Assembly (NCBI GenBank): GCA_030272155.1
Contig: CP126191.1
Coordinates: 3,246,501 to 3,310,500, forward strand
Direction of reading: 5' to 3'
DNA: 64,000 bases
Source: Tetradesmus obliquus
Taxonomy: Eukaryota; Chlorophyta; Chlorophyceae; Sphaeropleales; Scenedesmaceae
Shown in pieces: positions 1 to 10,066 of this stretch (within the stretch, counting starts at the first letter, position 1; each line of letters starts with the position of its first letter). The notes below the pieces were generated by a model. The model searched no databases. It had not been told where the DNA came from and saw only the letters and a list, made by a program, of their open reading frames with translations. A program made the position numbers and the translations under genes.

Positions 1-1436
1 GGCAGGGTTGAGTTGCGCACAAAAGCTGGAGGCACCAAAAATAGACACCAGCAGCCGAGTTGAGTTTGAACGACGAGCGCCCGCTATGGGCTAAACAGCC
101 AGACGACGCTGCAGGCAGCCATGTAAAGAAGACACATGCTGCCAAGCACGCCAGTGCACGCAATTCTTGCCCCCGAAACAGGCAAGCAGGGAGTCAGCAG
201 CCTGCTGCTGTACACCTACTGCCCCAAACCTAGCACTGATTGGGCACGCCACTGCTGCTCAATCAGCAAGAGCAGCTGCCAGGGTGTGCTGCTTGGCACA
301 CTTGCCGCGGCAAAATGCCCTGCGGTGCGGCCGCCCACACTGCCTTTACAAGCACTGCACAAACCACAGTGGAGACACAAGCCTGGCCTGTCAGCGCTCA
401 TTCACTGACACTGTATGCCGGCCGGTGCCACTGCACATGCAAGAGCTGCTCGGCGCGTCACCTGGCAAGCATCATGGCTGATGCTTGCCTGCAACGCAGC
501 CAGCAGCACCTTTATGTCACCATCAGGCCCTACGCAGCCACGGAAACCTGAAGAGGAGCCAGCTGTGCACGCGGCTGAGTGAATTACGCACACGGAATAT
601 GGCAGCTGAGAACGGCTGCCAAGAACCCGTGTGGCCGCTGCACCTGCTGCTAAGAGTGATTTCATTGTCGATATGCTCGGCTGCAGGCATCAATGACATA
701 GCCTGCAGCCTCCTGGTACAAACACACGCACACGCCCAGCCCACTTGCAAAGCAAAACGCCGTGCCGGCGCACCCACTGCAAATACAAAGCGTACTGCAG
801 CACATGCACCACGCACTTATGCATATGTTGCCCTGCTTGCCACCACTCCTTAGGTATTTCGCCCAAAGATACCAAGCGCGTGCAAACCCCGCCATCCTGT
901 CCCTCAAACACCCCCAAACACCCTTGTGTACCGCAGCAAACACACCGGGCCTTCGTCATGCTGGTTTTGTACACAAAAGGGTGTGCATTACGCCTGCGGC
1001 CGCAGCCCATGCATGCCGTCTTGGACCTACCAGGGAGAAGGGCCGCAGACCCCAGAATCAAACAACCGTGCGGAATGTTCTTGATACACTGCCAGCCTGC
1101 AGCTCCCACACAACCAGACGCACACCTGCCGCGCTGTACCCCCTTTCAAAAGAAGATGGGCAGCAGGCCCAGGTGCAGCAGGATCACAACACACACTGCT
1201 GTGAAGCACACACATGCTGCCCACCACCAGCACTGCAAGCCAAGCTGCTGCGTCCAGCCAGCAGCGCAGAACACCAGCAAAACCGGCACAGCGCTGGACT
1301 TGTTCCAGAGACAGCAGCAGCCAGGCAGGCGGCAGCAATCAGCGGGCAAGCACATGTTGACCTGCCGCTGCTGCACACACCAAAGCAGCCAGCCAGCTGG
1401 CAACCTTCCACCAGCTCAGCTGACAACTGCAGCTGC
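1..1436. other. Region downstream of the CobW/WW gene, no gene recognised
   Basis: This stretch follows the stop codon of the minus-strand CobW/WW gene and probably begins with its 3' untranslated region. Open frames exist on both strands but none shows a recognisable domain, a coherent exon structure or a start context that I can defend. The bases are rich in GCA/TGC triplets and in short CACA-type runs. The left edge may contain part of a neighbouring gene cut by the window. Confidence 0.5.
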
Positions 1437-4400
1437 CTAGGCTGCTGCATTAGCGGCAGCAGCAGCAATAGCAGGCTGCTGCGGCTGCTGCTGGTCGCCG
1501 GCCACGCCACTAATCGCCCCACCAGCTGCCGCAGCCACTGCCGACAGCGTGCTGCTGCTGCTGTTGGCCTGCTGCTGCGCGGCGTTGTTGTTGCCGCCGT
1601 GCGAGTGGTGCCCGCTGCCGGTCGCGCTGGTGTTGCGGCGCTTGCTGCCGGGCAGGCAGTCACGCGGCTGCTCCATACTCATGAGGCGCGTGGCTGTGAC
1701 TGTGTTGGCAGTGGCGTTGGGCTCCACTGGCCGCGCCCAAGTCTTCTCCTTGGTGTTGGGGTTGTAGTAGTAAGGCTGCAGCGTGAGCGGGTCCTGGAAC
1801 TCCTGCCAGCCCTCCGGCAGCTTCGTCCACACACACGTCCTGCAGGGGCAGCAGCAGCAGCAGCGCCAGACAGCAGCAGCAGAAGGTACAGGCAGGTGTC
1901 AGCAAGCAGCTAGCTCAGCGCCGGCAACAGCAGCCAGCTGCGCGGCACACGGCAAGCTCTAAGCACGATACATCAACGTCCCTGCCACCGCATGCACTGC
2001 GCTGCTCAAAAGGCACTGCTGCTGCAGGGCTGCATCACACCAAAAGGCACTGCACTGCAACACCGCAGGCAGCGCACTACCAACATCCACACAGAACACT
2101 CGCTGGTCAAAAGCAATGCTATAAGGCTGCACGCACACCAAGGGGCACTGCACCGCGTCCGCACCTGAAGCCCTCCATGAGCGCCTTGCGGTCCAGCTTG
2201 CGCCCGATGAACACAATCTGGTTGATGCGCGTCTCGTTCTCGCCCCACGGCTTGTCGCTGGGCCCGTAGCAGATGGTCTCGTGCACGCCCTGGAACACAA
2301 AGCGCTGGTTGCCGTAGCCCTGCAGATGAAACACACAGCAGCAGGCGCAGCAAGGTTCATCAGCATCTGCCACAGAGCATCAGCCGCAGATCTATGCAAT
2401 ATCTGCAGCACTGCATGCAACCATACTACTCACACAGCTGGCTAGGAAAATGCTCCTGCTGACTTCAACCCTGCATGCTTCCTGCATGCTTCAAAGATAC
2501 ACCAGGCTTCAAACCAGCTGGCAGGCCACGAACACTTTGCACCAGCAGCACCCTGACCACCAGCCGCCAGCCGCGCAGCGGACTACTCACGTGCACCGCC
2601 AGCACGCCCTTGCAGCGGAAGATGTCCTTGGCCTTCTCAGCCAGCAGGTCGCGCATGAACATGTTGAAGCGGTACTCGTCCAGCGGGCCCCGAGCCACAA
2701 TGCCTACGCTGCCCACACCGCTCAGGTCGTGCAGCTGCTTCCTGCGGCGCTTGGGGCGCCGGTCGCCCTGCGGAGGCAGGCAGCAGATGTAGGGCAGTGT
2801 GGTGAGGAAGGAGGTGGGTAATGATGGGTGGAGTGCTGGCGGTCAGGAACGCACAGCAGGCACAATGTACAGGCAGCTGGCTGCATGGCAGATACAGCCG
2901 CGCAGGTGCTGCTGCATGAAGCGCCTGGGTGGTATACTGCAGGCAATGCACGCAACTGGTCAAACACCTGGCCGATATGTGTGCAGCTGCTGGCAGTTGA
3001 GAAGGGGTTTGCAGCTGCAGCGCACTGCTCACCTTTGTGTGACACTGCTCTGTGCTCTCGCCGTCTGCCATGCCGCACGCCTGCCGCTTGGCACCGACGC
3101 TGCACGGCTCGGCTGTCTGGCTGGTCACTTGCGAGGACTCCGCCTGCTGCTGCTGCTGCCCCTCCATGCGCTGCTTCTTATGCTGGTGGTGCGCGCAGCA
3201 CGTGGCTGTGCTGGTCTCCGCTGCTGCATTGCCGGCAGCAGCGTTGCCACCAGCTGTGTCGGCGGTTGCGCCGCCGCCCTCTGCACCACCCTCCTCACTG
3301 CCGTCCTCGCTGTCACTGCCGGACTCTGTATCACTGATCTCCAGGTCAGAGCCTGAGTCGCTCTGCAGGAAGTCAGGGTCCACCTGCAGGGCTTTGTTCA
3401 CACTGAAGCTGTTGTTCTCCAGCAGCAGCGACAGCGGCGGCTGCCCGCCCTCGCTGTTGAGCCTGCACTCCAGCAGCTGCGCGGACTGGTTGATGCGGCG
3501 CACTGCTGCGTGCACTGTCGCCAGCTGCTCCTTGCCCACGAGGTCTGTTTTGTTCAGCAGGATGAGGTCGCTGAAGGCAAGCTGCTGCGCAATCTCGTTG
3601 ATGCCGCCAGACGCCTCCTCATCCAGATGCTGGGTTTGCAGGAAAGAAAATTGCAGTGATGGCAGCAGCAGGCATGTCAGGCAAGTTTGCTGCCAGCATC
3701 AAGCAGCAGGTGGCTAGTGTAAAAGCAGGATAATGTACGCAAGCCAGCTGCTGCAGGCTGCTGATGGTGCACGATGCTGATGGACGCTACTGCTGCGAGA
3801 ACCAGCGCACGCTACATGAAGCGAAAGTGGGTGCGCCCTCCAGCTGCTACTGCTACTGCTGCCGTGCTCCGCTGCTGCTGCTGGCACTCTCTTCCACTGC
3901 ACTGCAGCCAATCCCCACATGCGCGCACACACACACACACCTGCATCACATAGCGGGTGTCCACCACGCACCTGCGCAAGCAGCAGCAGAAGTTGGGTGT
4001 CAGATGCCAGCAAGCACTGTGCAGGCTAGCAGCAAAGATAAGAGAGCAACTGCAGCTAAGCACTACTACAACTAAAGAGATGCTGTTTGATGCTATGCCA
4101 GCAGAGAGCACTCACACTATGCTGTCCAGCCTGTAGCGAGACACAATCCAGGGGTTGGCAAAGAAAGTGAAGGCCACAGGAGCTGGGTCTGCTAGACCCG
4201 TTGTCTCGAGGATGACTTGGTCGACCCGCTTGTTGCGATGCCTCGACCTGCGCTCAATCTCCGCCAGGGCCTTGACAATGTCCTTGCGAAGCGAGCAGCA
4301 GACGCAGCCATTGTCCAGAGACACCAGGTCTTCCTTCTCGATGAGATTGTCCGCGACTGCAAACGCAACGAACCACCCGTTGGTGTATGGGCCTTGGGCC

Positions 4401-4677
4401 AGAGCATACTATCGCCCACCCCGTTTGCGGCCCGCCAACCTCGCACGCCGTTTCTGTCTGCAAGAATAAACTTACCTAGCTCATTATCGATGTTGACCTC
4501 GCCAAACTCGTTTTCGATGACACTGATGTGGCGCTCTGCCCTGGCTTTGAGGATGTAGTTCAGCAGAGTCGTCTTGCCAGCACCTAGGAAGCCCGTAATG
4601 ATAGTTACAGGTATCTTGTTGCTCTGCTGGGCATTTGGGCCCGCAGGGCCCGCACTGAGGGGAGCTCTTGCAGCCAT
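1437..4677 (-). CDS. COG0523/CobW-type metal-chaperone GTPase with C-terminal WW domain
   Basis: Seven exons close in phase and give 601 residues: 4677-4476, 4356-4116, 3971-3941, 3629-3033, 2767-2591, 2319-2165, 1839-1437. The N-terminus has the Walker A loop [11 protein letters not shown] (about residue 28), then [10 protein letters not shown], the CobW metal motif [15 protein letters not shown], and the guanine-specificity motif NKTD. COG0523 proteins are G3E GTPases that deliver metals, commonly zinc, to client proteins. After the GTPase core comes an acidic Asp/Ser/Glu/Gly run and a Cys/His patch (CCAHHQHK) that could bind metal. The CobW C-terminal domain follows ([25 protein letters not shown] in the frame, then the part ending near [13 protein letters not shown]). 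The last exon encodes a WW domain ([20 protein letters not shown], second Trp in TWARP) and an Ala/Gln-rich tail. No transit peptide is evident, so it is probably cytosolic or nuclear. The WW fusion is the odd part. Confidence 0.88.
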
Positions 4678-5713
4678 TGCCTTCGCTGCTGCGGTGTGCC
4701 TAGGTCATCAGAAAGACAATAACGGTTCTATTACGCCGAATAGCATTACACGGACGTAGCTCAGGCCTCTGGCTCGTCGGGAGACTCCTGTGGCAAGGTA
4801 GTAGGTAGTACAGGCAAGGCGCAAATGCCTCACCTCAGCCTAGTCAGATCTGTGGGAGAGTCTGTAGCCTGGCGCAGATTGTATTTTATCGGTCACGACA
4901 AACATGTAGATGCCCTCCTTGCGCGGCTCTGTGGCAGCTGCTCCAAAAGGCCAGCACCTACCTACTCTCGCACGTGCCCGATGGGAGCTGATGCGTGCTC
5001 TGGCTGCGCTAACCTCTGTCTCCTTAACTTGCATGCATGCGAGGCAGTGCTTTCTGCATGCCGTAAACTGTGCCTGCGCCGTTTGACCGTTTTGACTGCC
5101 TGCTAGCAGGATTACCAACTCCAACCGTTGATCAGAGCATGCTCACCGGCAGCACAATCGGCCTACGCCTTTAGTTGTTGTGTCGTTAAAACAATGCGAC
5201 CATCCGGCTTGCCCAGCAGCGTGAGGAAACTGTGCACACCTGCCATCATCCCTGCAGGGCGCACTGTCATCACACATCATTACTAGCACTGTAGAGACAC
5301 CACGCACCCACCCCCTGCATCTGCTTCCCCTGCCTTTTGCTATTTGCCCAGTTTTGAGTGTTGTCTATTGAAACCACAACAAGCACACGCAAAGCCGCAC
5401 AGGCCCTGAGGGTTACAAATTGGGCTAGCCGAATGCTGAAGCGCAGCTCAAAAAAAAAAGCGCAGCTCAACCGTTCAACGGTCAGTGACCGCACAGTGAA
5501 GTGGTTATGGCGATCCACTGGATCAGCATACATGCATGCCTTGGGCTTTCTGCACACATCACTGCAGTCAAGCACTCGCTTGCTGTTGCCGTAGTGTCAA
5601 TTCCTGCTCCCAGACCAGCCCGTCGGGCCGCGTGTCGACAGTGTCAGCAGTACAGCAGCAATGTCAGCAGTGTAGATATTCCAGCTTGCCACAACAGCCT
5701 TGGCGGTTTCTGC

Positions 5714-5968
5714 GCTCACAGCAGCTCAGCTTACCCTCAACTTTCACTCACCAACCTCACTGATGCTGAGCACTGAGCTTAGCGGAAGTGGTGATGCTTT
5801 CTCTGCTACTCTCTTAACATGTGTTCTTCTTATAGTCTGCACTCACAGCAGCTCAGCTTACCCTCAGCTTTTGCTCACTAACCCCACTAATGCTGAGCAC
5901 TGAGCTTGGCGGAAGTGGTGATGCTTTCTCTGCTACTCACTTAACATGTGTTCTTGTTATAGTCTGCA
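5714..5968. repeat. Tandem duplication, 127-bp unit, two copies
   Basis: The segment beginning CTCACAGCAGCTCAGCTTAC at 5715 recurs at 5842, an offset of 127 bases. The copies differ at only a handful of positions over the whole unit and both end in the TATAGTCTGCAC motif. The pair lies just to the left of the putative LTR and primer-binding site, where the leader of an LTR element would be expected. Confidence 0.9.
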
Positions 5969-5995
5969 CGCCTACATGGGGAACTGCATACAGCC

Positions 5996-6285
5996 CGTGT
6001 TCTGACACCATGTCAACCACACCTCTGTTTTATCTTGCAATCTATATTGATTGAATGCTCTTCTCCCACACTTTTCAGACACTCTCTTTTTAACCTCGCG
6101 AGTTACTCACTTGATCCGCAAGATCTCTTTACCAGGACTTACAGAGTCGGACCGGGGCAGGGGTACTAGCCGGACAGTGTTACACATGTTCTGCTGTTCA
6201 GAGCACGTCCGACAAGGCTTGCTCTGTCATCGTACTACACCCTGCCCCAAACCCTTTCTTCGTAGCTGACGTCCCACAGACAACA
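5996..6285 (-). mobile_element. Probable solo LTR plus primer-binding site of a Copia-like LTR element (fossil)
   Basis: Read on the minus strand, a block of about 275 bases starts TGTTG (6285) and ends GACA (6011). It is followed at once by TGGTGTCAGAACACGG, which resembles the initiator-tRNA-Met primer-binding site used by many Copia elements. No gag, protease, integrase or reverse transcriptase can be recognised beside it, so this is a broken remnant. Target-site duplications were not identified. The family call rests on the primer-site resemblance alone. Confidence 0.35.
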
Positions 6286-6907
6286 TGAATTCTTCGCCAG
6301 GCGCCTCACAACGTCACAGCAAGCCACTTAGGGGGAGGGAACAGCAACCTACTGCACAAGATGTCTAGCAACGGCCCTTACTGACAACCGTGCTGATCCC
6401 AAGGCAACTTCTTGGTGCTTGCAGGTAATTACTCGGGGGAGGGAGACGGACTGGGGCCTAAAGCAGCCTTGCATGTACTAGGGAGGGAAGTGGCACCTCC
6501 GTAGTTCTGTCTCGACAGTTACTGCGACATCCTGCACAGTGCACGCTCAACATTGGCAGCTGCTGCTACGTCTGGAGTGATGATCGCCTGTACATTCTAC
6601 CGCTGGTGCCCCGACATCATTCAGGTGAAAATTTTCATTATACCTAACTATTCTCGGCGCATGAACGCGGGGTACTTCACCCAAGCGTGTCGTAAATGTT
6701 TGATCCGAGTAGGATACCGACTTTCGGCGCCAGAGCCAGTTTCAGCCCTGCTTACATGTTGTAAAATGAAAACTCACCCTTTACATCAGCAGACTTATGG
6801 CTACACCAGCCAAAGCTGTGCAAAGCAGCGTCTTGATGCCGCAACCAGTGGCCAGTTGTGCATGCCTCAGCCACCCAGCCAAGCCACCCAGGGCCCGGCC
6901 AAGCTGC

Positions 6908-7011
6908 TTACTGAGCTGGTGTGTCGCCTGCCACAGCTGCCCTGGCCGTCTTGGTCATCTCCACAAGCACCTCCTTGACAGCCCCTCGGTTCTCAGCAGG
7001 CCTGCAGTGAC

Positions 7012-7048
<37 letters not shown>

Positions 7049-9592
7049 CCATGTAAGTAAAATCCTTGTTAACATGCTGTGCAAATTTTCGTCCATTAAT
7101 ACATGCATTGCCGGCCTTCCCTCTGCAAAGAAGACCGTCGACAAGCCAGGCTCACATTTTCATGACCAACTTTTGAATGTACTGTACAATGTTAAACGTG
7201 GTGTACATCCACAAAATGCTGAGCCTGAGCCCATGAAAAGCGCCCCAAACCTCACGCCAAACCTCAAGCAAAATAGGAAGTAAACCAGCAGAATGACATC
7301 TTACACACACCAAACTCAACCCACCTGATGAACGGCAGCCGCAGCTTGAAGCTCTGCTCGTTGCGGCTGACCTGCATGTCGATGCCCAGCCGGTCCATGC
7401 CCAGCATGCTTGCGCCAGACACATTCATGCCGACATAATGCGCCACCATGTCAGTCATGTCCTTGATGTGGCTGGCCTCCCCGTTCATGTGGCCGGCAAC
7501 ATGCGGCGCAAAGGAGGCCACTGGGTCTGGCTTGGCTGCGATGTAGTCCTCGGCAGTGACCTGCGGGGTGACATGGTTCCAGCAGGAAGGGAGTGACGCA
7601 CGGGCGTGAGAAGTAGAGGGAAGAGCAGCATCATGTCAATGTGCATTTGCTGCTTGAGTGCTGATCTACAGCATGCTTGCACAGTGCACAATGAGGGCTG
7701 GTGTCGTTTACAACAGCATGCAGTGCTCCTGCAGACGTGATCGTTGAGCATACATGATCGATCACTCCGCGACACAACTGTTGCTAGTCTGCAATTCGTC
7801 ATTTTACAACTGTTGCTAGTGCAATAACTTACACACCTGTTTTCATGCTGTGTCAGCTGCATAACCAAAGCATGCAACATGTGCCAGTTGCACCAATAGC
7901 AACAGCAAACAAACCAACTGCCACTACCAGCAACTCACCGACGCGACGCGCCCGAAGCCTCCCACAAACCTGCCGCCCTTCAGCTCCTCAACCCTGAACC
8001 ACCGGAAGTCCCCAAAGTCTACATAGAAGGCATTAGGGTACTTGGCCAGGAACGTCTCACGCACCGCTGCTGTCTCCGCCTCCGGCAGCGGCTTGGCTGT
8101 GCCTGTGAGCGTGAAGCGGGCGTCCTGCAGGCTCTGTTGCAGCCGGGGAATTGGCAGTGTAGAAAGGAGCAGATAGGTCACAGGCGTGGCAGTGGCAGGG
8201 GATGCAGGGCAGCAGTAGCTGCTGCTGCTGCTGCTGCGTTGGAATGGCATTCAAAATTTCAAGGCACACTCAACCATGAAAGATTCCTCCATTGCTGTCG
8301 CACCGCACCTTGAAGCCTGGCGCCATGACGGTGATGCTGCAGCGGCCATCCACCTGCAGGTCTGCCGTGTGTGGTGACAGTGTGCTTGTGGCCAGCAGCG
8401 GCCTGCCCTGGCCATCCACTGCAAAGTCTACCACGCTGCCAAAGGGGAAGCCTGCACTGGATGCGTGGCTGGACACAGTGCTGAGCACGGCGTTGCTGCA
8501 GCGCCGGGGAAAGGGATTGTAGCAGGGATTGCACAAAGGGATTGCCTGGTGGTGAGTTTGTGATGCTGAATGATGGCGGATGGGTGGTAACAGCGTGATG
8601 CTGCTTTGAAACTGCAGTAACATAAGCTGGTGCTGTGTGCGTAGCACCCTCACGTAATGAGGTAACAGATGAGAGCAGGATTGGGCTGAGCCGATGGCAA
8701 GCGCTTTGAGCAACACGTCGCTTGAAATGCAGGTGACGTCTGTGCAATTGCTGCACCGTTGATGAGTGTTACAAACTGCCTGCGGTGCGCCCAAGTGTCG
8801 GCTGACTCACGTTGCTAGAGCCATCAGCGTGCGTGCATCCTCTGCTGCTGTGGGGCGTGCTGCTGTCTTCTGGTGCTGCTGGAATGCTGCAATCTCTGGA
8901 TCCTGGCCCTCCTTGTACACCTCAGGCACTGCTGCTGCAGCTGTAGCGACTGCTGAACGGCGGTGTAGATATAGTGTGGTTGCATCACACATACAACAAG
9001 GGGAGGCAGAGGATAGTTGGTAGCAAGTATTGGGTGGCAAGTTTAAAGAGTCTACCTCGTTTGCTACCTTTGCAGACTGCACAGCAGACTGTGTGGCCTA
9101 GATGGACAGTGCCTGCTTGCTTGCAGCTGCTGCCTCACTTTCTCATCACTGAGCACAGCAATGATGGCATGATGGGTGCTTTGGCGCAGATGCTGCACGT
9201 GTGCTGGGGTGGACACGCGCTTGTGCAAAGGCAGGCATAACAGCAACCAGCAGCGCACCTGCCCTGCTACTGCGCCAGGCGGGTGCTGCTGCACGCAGCT
9301 GCTGCTGCTGCTGCTGCTGCTGCCTCTGCACTGCAGCGCTGCTGCAAACCCTCAAGCTTGGGCCTGCAGCACATGATCAGCAGGCAGTATGCTTGCATGC
9401 CCTCAGGCTGTTGTGCTCCCACACCTGTCATTTGTAAAAACCACGTCTGTACAACATCCTCAAGCAGCTGTTAGCGACAGCAGAACGATAGCACATTGTG
9501 TCATGCATGTGGTTGCTGCTGGTGGGATGCCGCTTACTTGTGGAAACAAACTGCCTGAGCGCCCCAGCACCCTGCGCCAGCAGAAGCATCAT
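6908..9592 (-). CDS. FMN-type split-barrel + DUF2470 protein (GluTR-binding/HugZ-like family), organelle targeted
   Basis: Seven exons close in phase to 357 residues: 9592-9538, 9363-9199, 8952-8811, 8495-8309, 8133-7939, 7560-7325, 7001-6908. The first ~60 residues are Arg/Ala/Gln-rich and look like a transit peptide. A pyridoxamine-phosphate-oxidase-like split barrel follows (LSTVSSH, FPFGSVVDFAVDGQGRPLL, TLSPHTADL, ARFTLTGTAKPLP, KYPNAFYVDFGDFRWFRVE, FVGGFGR). The DUF2470 domain starts near residue 248 (PHVAGHMNGEASHIKDM, then the LPFIRPAENRGAVKEVLVEM end). In plants this family includes the glutamyl-tRNA-reductase-binding protein (GBP/PGR7), the HugZ-like HOZ protein and uncharacterised plastid relatives. 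Which of these it matches cannot be settled by eye. The HEMA gene lies 4 kb away. The start ATG and the end of exon 2 are the least certain points; exon 5 could begin three codons later. Confidence 0.82.
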
Positions 9593-10066
9593 GATCAGCA
9601 GCGTTGGAGAGGTTAGCCGTCCAGTCAGACATCCAGGCAGACTGATCCCATGATGCACTGCGGCTTGCCAAAACACATGTGTTGCTAAACTGCATGGAGC
9701 ACCTGCCTTGGTGCTGCTGCACTTCTGGGCCAGTTGCATCCTCATGTGCATGAGTGAGTGGTGAGTGAGCAACTGCACGAGTATGGAGCAGCGTGTCAGG
9801 CGCGTGTAAAGCGTGTGCATACAGAAGCATTCACGGTGCCACAGGTAAGGACGTTCAATGGATATATGCTCACGTGCTTGCTGCAAGGCTGCGAGGTGAC
9901 TAACGCCAGACCCTAATGACGCTGTGCAAGACTTGCAAGCGCTTCGCTATGAGTCCTGCTGTGTGGCAAGCGCACTTCATCTGCGAAGCTGATCTTTCTG
10001 TTTGTGACAAAAACGACGAGACAGCAGCAACTCAGGTCTTGAGCAGCAGTACTGTTGGGGCTTGTG
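9593..10066. promoter_or_regulatory. Divergent promoter region
   Basis: This 474-base interval separates the start codons of the minus-strand DUF2470 gene and the plus-strand unrecognised gene, so it should carry both promoters and both 5' untranslated regions. I found no clear TATA box or repeated operator-like element in it. Confidence 0.5.

Larger units (their letters stand above)
4678..6907. other. Gene-poor intergenic region
   Basis: This region separates two minus-strand genes: it holds the upstream region of the CobW/WW gene and the downstream region of the DUF2470 gene. It has far fewer CAG/CTG triplets than the rest of the window. I see no coding gene. It holds a poly-A stretch between two short direct copies (5439-5470), a 127-bp tandem duplication and a probable solo LTR, listed separately, plus two G-rich GGGGGAGGGA blocks near 6330 and 6435. 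Confidence 0.5.

Noticed and set aside
745-1913. Long plus-strand open frames opposite the CobW/WW last exon
   Set aside because: They are shadows of the minus-strand gene and of repeat-rich 3' sequence: composition is Cys/His/Ala driven by CAG/TGC triplets and no domain or splice structure supports them.
6553-6978. 141-codon plus-strand open frame before the DUF2470 gene's 3' end
   Set aside because: It overlaps the last coding exon of the minus-strand gene, has no recognisable domain and no supporting splice signals.
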